NCBI GenBank assembly: GCA_964498925.1
Contig: CAZCKD010000018.1
Span: forward strand, 1 to 28,175
Direction: 5' to 3'
Length of the DNA: 28,175 bases
Source of the DNA: Granulosicoccus sp964498925
GTDB taxonomy: Bacteria; Pseudomonadota; Gammaproteobacteria; Granulosicoccales; Granulosicoccaceae
Made by a program: the position numbers and the translations under genes
Part shown: positions 24,393 through 28,175 of the stretch, piece by piece
How positions within the stretch are numbered: position 1 is the first letter of the stretch
Layout: the number at the start of each line of letters is the position of its first letter
Notes under the pieces: generated by a model
Databases searched by the model: none
Seen by the model: the letters and a program-made list of their open reading frames with translations, nothing else
What the model was told of the DNA's origin: nothing

Positions 24393-24581
24393 ATTATTTA
24401 TAGGGGGCGCTCTGTTTTTTCTTCACACGGCGGCAAGACTTGACCATTGCAACCGATTGCGAAGACAATTATCGTGTCCTTTGATTAAAACGGCTGTTTC
24501 CCTGCATCAAATGTCCTGTTTTTGCGCCAATGTTCGAAATGTAGGTTTGTTTTTCAGACTTAAGGGCATCGCTCGGCCGGC
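24393..24581. other. Gap between the sulfatase and Tdm-like gene
   Basis: A 189-nt non-coding segment. It may hold a promoter for the Tdm-like gene, but I find no consensus hexamers, strong hairpin or small gene. The AAGGG at 24562-24566 is 15 nt from the ATG and a poor ribosome-binding site. Confidence 0.3.
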
Positions 24582-27047
24582 ATGAGGGTAACGCCGAAAT
24601 CCAGTCAGTCGTCGCCGGATAGTTCAGGCGCGCTACGAAACGATTCGGTCCAGAAAACACACGCTGGCAACGTCTTACAGTGGTTATATCAGCCTCCCGG
24701 TGGGGGCATGGATTCTTCCAGCCGTCACTACCTCGGATTTAATCAACAGGAAAGCAAAAAACTTCTACGACCTGCCCGGCCTGTCAAAATAGAGCTTGAA
24801 GCAGGTGATCTGCTCAATCTGGATAGTGTTGACGGAGCGACGTCTGTCTTGCTTCTTTCGTTTTCAGACAGTGGAGAGGTTGATGCTTCCGCCTTGGGAT
24901 TGACTGATAATCCGATTAGCTATCGACATAAAGAGTTACACGGTCTGGATATGATCAGCCGTTGGTTCGAGAATCAAGGCGGTAACAGTCGCGCCCTATC
25001 AGGGGAGCACGGCCATCATAAAGACCACTTTCCGGTCATTCGTATCTTTAATGATTCAACGCCTGCTAACGAATCGTTCATCATTAAGGCCCAGCGATCG
25101 GCAACGCTATGGATGCTGATTGATCCATTAATGATATTTGAGACCGATCGTATCCACTTTGGAGGCATGGGTGGAGCGATTCATTATCAGCACACTCGAG
25201 GTGGAACTCCAGCAAATATCCTTCCTGAGCCTTTTGGAGACATACGCGATGAGTTCACTGTTGCTCGGGGCACCGCAAAATCGTACGAGCTAAGTGCTGG
25301 CGAAACAGTGCAGATCATTGATGTTGACGGCCAACAGTGCTCTGATTTTATGGCCATGAATGCACGCAGTTTGGACAAGGGGTTGGAGCGCTACATTGAT
25401 TCAACGGTCACTCGATCCATGATTCGAGGTGCTTACCCTATCCCCGGTTTATTCGATAAGTTTTACGATCAGGATATGAACCCACTGCTTAAACTTAAGC
25501 AAGACACAGTGGGCAGACACGATACCTTTGCATTAGCTTGTACAGCAAGGGGTTATGAAGAACGCGGTTTTTTCGGACATCTGAATTGTTCAGACAATAT
25601 CAGTCATGCCTATCGACGTTTCGGCATTCGTGAGCGATCGGCCTGGCCAGCTATTAATTTTTTCTTTAATTCCTGGATAGACCATTCAGACAACTTAATA
25701 CAGTCCGATGAAGCCTGGTCTAGACCGGGGGATTATGTGGCTATGGAGGCTATGAATGATCTCGTTGCTGTCAGTACAGCATGTCCCGATGACGTGGACC
25801 CTATTAACGGCTGGAATCCAACCGACATCCATGTACGCATTTATAGAAAGAACACACCGGTCCGTTATGCGGTTGCGTACCGCAGCGAACCCGATTCGGA
25901 GGCCATTTTGACCGAGACTTCCGCTTTTCACGAACGAACCAGTGCATTGACTCGCCATTTTGGCGTTGCGCGCGATCAATGGCTGCCGCAATCTTTTGAG
26001 GCAACCAGAAGCATTGAGGAATACCAGGCATGCCGCAATGCAGTCACCATTCAGGACATGTCGTCTTTACGAAAATTTGATGTGCTAGGGCCGGATGCAG
26101 AGGCCTTACTTCAAAACGCATTAACGCGAGATATCACAAAGCTCAGCGTTAACCGCGGTGTATACGCACTCATGTGTGACGATAGAGGCACTGTGCTTGA
26201 TGACGGTACTTTGTTTCGACTTAGTAGCGACACATTCCGTTGGTGCTGCGGATCAGATGAGAGCGGTCTGCAATTGAAGCAGCTAGCTGAAGCTGCAGGC
26301 TTAAATGTCTGGATCAAATCCTTGTATTCGGCAATGCCAAATTTAGCCATTCAAGGCCCGAACAGTCGTGAGTTAATAAAACGCATTGCGTTTACTCAGC
26401 CTTCTGTGACGTCTTCGGATAATCTCAAATGGTTTGGTTCAACTGTCGCACGGCTTTACGACAGAGATGGCGAACCCTTTCAGTTGACGCGAAGCGGTTA
26501 TACCGGAGAGCTGGGCTATGAAATTTTTTGTCATTCCAATTCAGCTCTACCGATTTGGGATGCCTTGATCAAAGAAGGTGCAGACTTGGGTATTGTTCCA
26601 ATGGGTTTGGAAGCCCTCGACACTATTCGGATCGAAGCAGGACTGATGGCCGCCGGTGCTGAGTTCGCTCCTGATGTGGATGCGTACGAGGCAGGCTTAG
26701 GCTTTGCCGTTGATTTAAATAAAGCCGCTTTTGTCGGCAAGGATGCCCTTCAAAGGAATTCACAGAGCCCTCGTAGAGTTCTAAGAGGTCTTATATTCAG
26801 CGGACATGAAGCTCCGGTACATGGCGATGCCGTTATGCTTGGTCGGCATCAGATTGGTGTTATTACAAGCGCAACTGTGTCCCCTACCCTTGATTGTGCA
26901 ATAGCGATGGCGCGTCTCTCTGTTGAGAATGCTGACGTGGGCACCGTATTGGAAGTGGGTAAATTAGACGGGCAATGTAAAAGGTTGAGTGCACAAGTGT
27001 GCGACATTCCTTTTGTCGACCCTACGCGTAGCAGAGCGAGAGCCTGA
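24582..27047 (+). CDS. DUF1989-GcvT fusion, trimethylamine-N-oxide demethylase (Tdm)-like
   Basis: An 821-residue protein in three parts. Residues about 35-215 resemble a degenerate DUF1989 (urea-carboxylase-associated) unit, about 225-435 are a DUF1989 domain with Cys253 (QQCSDF), Cys336 (LNCSDN) and Cys401, candidate zinc ligands, and about 445-815 are a GcvT/aminomethyltransferase domain that binds tetrahydrofolate. The GcvT part keeps GTVLDD (536-541, with the catalytic-type Asp), SGYTGELGYEI (638-648) and GLEALDTIRIEAG (675-687). The layout and length match TMAO demethylase, in which the DUF1989 domain splits TMAO to dimethylamine and formaldehyde and the GcvT domain captures formaldehyde as methylene-THF. 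The adjacent OpuAC-type binding protein supports this. Other N-methylated substrates are possible. ATG 24582 is the longest start; ATG 24708 is an alternative. Confidence 0.72.
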   Translation: MRVTPKSSQSSPDSSGALRNDSVQKTHAGNVLQWLYQPPGGGMDSSSRHYLGFNQQESKKLLRPARPVKIELEAGDLLNLDSVDGATSVLLLSFSDSGEVDASALGLTDNPISYRHKELHGLDMISRWFENQGGNSRALSGEHGHHKDHFPVIRIFNDSTPANESFIIKAQRSATLWMLIDPLMIFETDRIHFGGMGGAIHYQHTRGGTPANILPEPFGDIRDEFTVARGTAKSYELSAGETVQIIDVDGQQCSDFMAMNARSLDKGLERYIDSTVTRSMIRGAYPIPGLFDKFYDQDMNPLLKLKQDTVGRHDTFALACTARGYEERGFFGHLNCSDNISHAYRRFGIRERSAWPAINFFFNSWIDHSDNLIQSDEAWSRPGDYVAMEAMNDLVAVSTACPDDVDPINGWNPTDIHVRIYRKNTPVRYAVAYRSEPDSEAILTETSAFHERTSALTRHFGVARDQWLPQSFEATRSIEEYQACRNAVTIQDMSSLRKFDVLGPDAEALLQNALTRDITKLSVNRGVYALMCDDRGTVLDDGTLFRLSSDTFRWCCGSDESGLQLKQLAEAAGLNVWIKSLYSAMPNLAIQGPNSRELIKRIAFTQPSVTSSDNLKWFGSTVARLYDRDGEPFQLTRSGYTGELGYEIFCHSNSALPIWDALIKEGADLGIVPMGLEALDTIRIEAGLMAAGAEFAPDVDAYEAGLGFAVDLNKAAFVGKDALQRNSQSPRRVLRGLIFSGHEAPVHGDAVMLGRHQIGVITSATVSPTLDCAIAMARLSVENADVGTVLEVGKLDGQCKRLSAQVCDIPFVDPTRSRARA

Positions 27048-27224
27048 GTTCATCATGACAGAACAGTCGTTAAACGCAATGGTTATGGACCGAACCGTTC
27101 AACGAACAAATACGAATGTAACAGAACGTGTATCAAGAGGTGTTCTTCAACTCGAATGTTGTCGTAGTCAATGTTTACTTTTAAGCACTATTAATAAGTT
27201 GTTAACCACGTGCGAAAATTAATT

Positions 27225-28172
27225 ATGAAAGCAAGACATCAATTTCTGGTTGCGGCACTGGTCCTGTCCACCAATGTCGTGCACGCACAAGAAAAAGTAG
27301 CCATTTCTGATCTTAGCTGGATTGGTGCAAAAGCTATCGGTAACGTTCTGGCAGCTGTCATCAACGGCCCACTGGGTTCAGAGGCTGAAATCATCGAAGG
27401 TTTTTCCGAGCAAGCTGTCGTTGCAGCCGGCATGGACAAGGGTGACGGTTCTGTCGACGTATACACCGATATGTGGATGCCGAACCAACAAGCCATTTGG
27501 GCCAAGTACATCGACGAAGCTAATTCTGTTGCGACTAACCAACCTTATGTAGGTACACAAATGATGTACGTGCCTTCCTACATGGCTGACAAAGTGAGTT
27601 CTTTCGAAGATCTCATGAATCCAGACGTGGCTGCTCTGTTCGACAAAGACGGCAATGGCAAAGGCGAATACTGGGCTGGTGATGCCGGCTGGAAATCCAC
27701 AAAATTGTGGCAAGTAAAATTCAAAAGCTATGACCTTGGCGAGTTATGGGAGCCTGAAATTGTTCCTAAAGCAACCTTCTTGGCACAGTTAAAAGTTGCT
27801 ATTGCTAGTGAAGAGCCAATTCTGTTCTACTACTGGACGCCTGAGTGGATCCACGCAGCTTATGAGCTCAGCCCGTTAAGCGAGTCTCCTCGTACTGACG
27901 GTTGTGAAGATGTGAAACTTGACCAGGAAGACTGGTTGGAAGTTTCCACATTCAACTGTGAAAACAAAGATGCACTGATCTACGTTTCTTACTCCAAGTC
28001 ATTGGAAAGCAGAAACCCGGCAGCGGCAAAATTCCTCTCTCAAGTACAACTTGATCCTGCCACTATCAACAGCTGGATTCTATCCATCCGTCGTGACGGC
28101 GAAGATCCTGCTGACGTTGCTGAAACATGGGTTGAAGAGAACATGGATATCGTTAACGGCTGGATTCAGTAA
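27225..28172 (+). CDS. OpuAC-type periplasmic binding protein for glycine betaine/TMAO-like compounds (TmoX-like)
   Basis: About 315 residues. A Sec signal peptide (hydrophobic core FLVAALVLSTNV, cleavage after VVHA, about residue 21) precedes an OpuAC/ProX-type domain with many aromatic residues able to form a cage for a quaternary or tertiary amine: Trp84 and Trp92 (MWMPNQQAIW), and the YYWTPEWIHAAY stretch. ATG 27225 gives a standard signal peptide; an in-frame GTG at 27210 adds only MRKLI and cannot be ruled out. The gene lies 177 nt after the Tdm-like gene on the same strand. In marine bacteria TMAO transporter genes (tmoXWV) lie near tdm, so TmoX is the leading guess; glycine betaine, choline or carnitine remain possible. 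The ATPase and permease would follow outside the window, which ends 3 bases after the stop. Confidence 0.82.
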   Translation: MKARHQFLVAALVLSTNVVHAQEKVAISDLSWIGAKAIGNVLAAVINGPLGSEAEIIEGFSEQAVVAAGMDKGDGSVDVYTDMWMPNQQAIWAKYIDEANSVATNQPYVGTQMMYVPSYMADKVSSFEDLMNPDVAALFDKDGNGKGEYWAGDAGWKSTKLWQVKFKSYDLGELWEPEIVPKATFLAQLKVAIASEEPILFYYWTPEWIHAAYELSPLSESPRTDGCEDVKLDQEDWLEVSTFNCENKDALIYVSYSKSLESRNPAAAKFLSQVQLDPATINSWILSIRRDGEDPADVAETWVEENMDIVNGWIQ

Positions 28173-28175
28173 TTC

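Noticed and set aside
27056..27222. Open reading frame of 55 codons between the Tdm-like and TmoX-like genes
   Set aside because: No ribosome-binding site, no recognisable motif, and the frame ends inside the start region of the next gene; probably leader sequence.
1..28175. CRISPR arrays, tRNA/rRNA genes, insertion sequences, prophage or integrase genes
   Set aside because: Looked for by eye on both strands; no regularly spaced repeats, cloverleaf-like segments, transposase motifs or terminal repeats were seen.

Overview
The window is a stretch of bacterial chromosome, most likely from a marine proteobacterium and probably a gammaproteobacterium. The gene families support this (TMAO-demethylase-like fusion, betaine/TMAO-type binding protein, Tat-exported oligopeptide-binding protein, GFA and HyuA enzymes), as does the moderate GC content by eye. 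No rRNA, tRNA, CRISPR array, transposase or integrase is visible, so the taxonomic statement is inference only. I recognise twenty-one genes; one is cut by the left edge.

Region 1 (1-6970): the tail of an SdhA/FrdA-type flavoprotein and an SDR dehydrogenase run rightward. They meet a tight leftward operon of five genes: a GH3-type acyl-acid amido synthetase, an enolase-superfamily enzyme, a stand-alone acyl carrier protein, an AMP-forming ligase and a UbiD-type prenyl-FMN decarboxylase. Spacings are a 4-nt overlap, 20 nt, 2 nt and an 11-nt overlap. An 8-bp perfect inverted repeat lies just in front of the operon. I know of no characterised pathway with this combination, and it is the best candidate here for an undescribed system. 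A working model is that GH3 makes an N-acyl amino acid, the enolase-superfamily protein racemises or epimerises it, the ligase loads an acid on the carrier protein, and UbiD removes or adds CO2.

Region 2 (7115-11708), same strand: an Fe-S protein translationally coupled to a HyuA-type hydantoinase/oxoprolinase, then a ThDP-dependent acetolactate-synthase-like enzyme. These may feed the first operon, since no terminator is obvious between them.

Region 3 (11807-14811), same strand: an ArsR-type repressor and DUF318/YraQ permease pair with a palindrome at its promoter, a PEP-mutase/isocitrate-lyase-superfamily enzyme coupled to a small NTF2-like protein, and a GFA-family zinc protein.

Region 4 (14907-21029), same strand: a complete dipeptide/oligopeptide-type ABC importer. 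A Tat-signal binding protein comes first, followed by a strong intrinsic terminator, two permeases and one fused protein with both ATPases.

Region 5 (21325-28172): a flavin monooxygenase faces a sulfatase across a 188-nt divergent promoter region containing nested inverted repeats. Rightward of the sulfatase lie a three-part DUF1989-GcvT fusion resembling trimethylamine-N-oxide demethylase (Tdm) and an OpuAC-type binding protein resembling TmoX. Together these suggest uptake and demethylation of a methylated amine, with the rest of the transporter just beyond the right edge.
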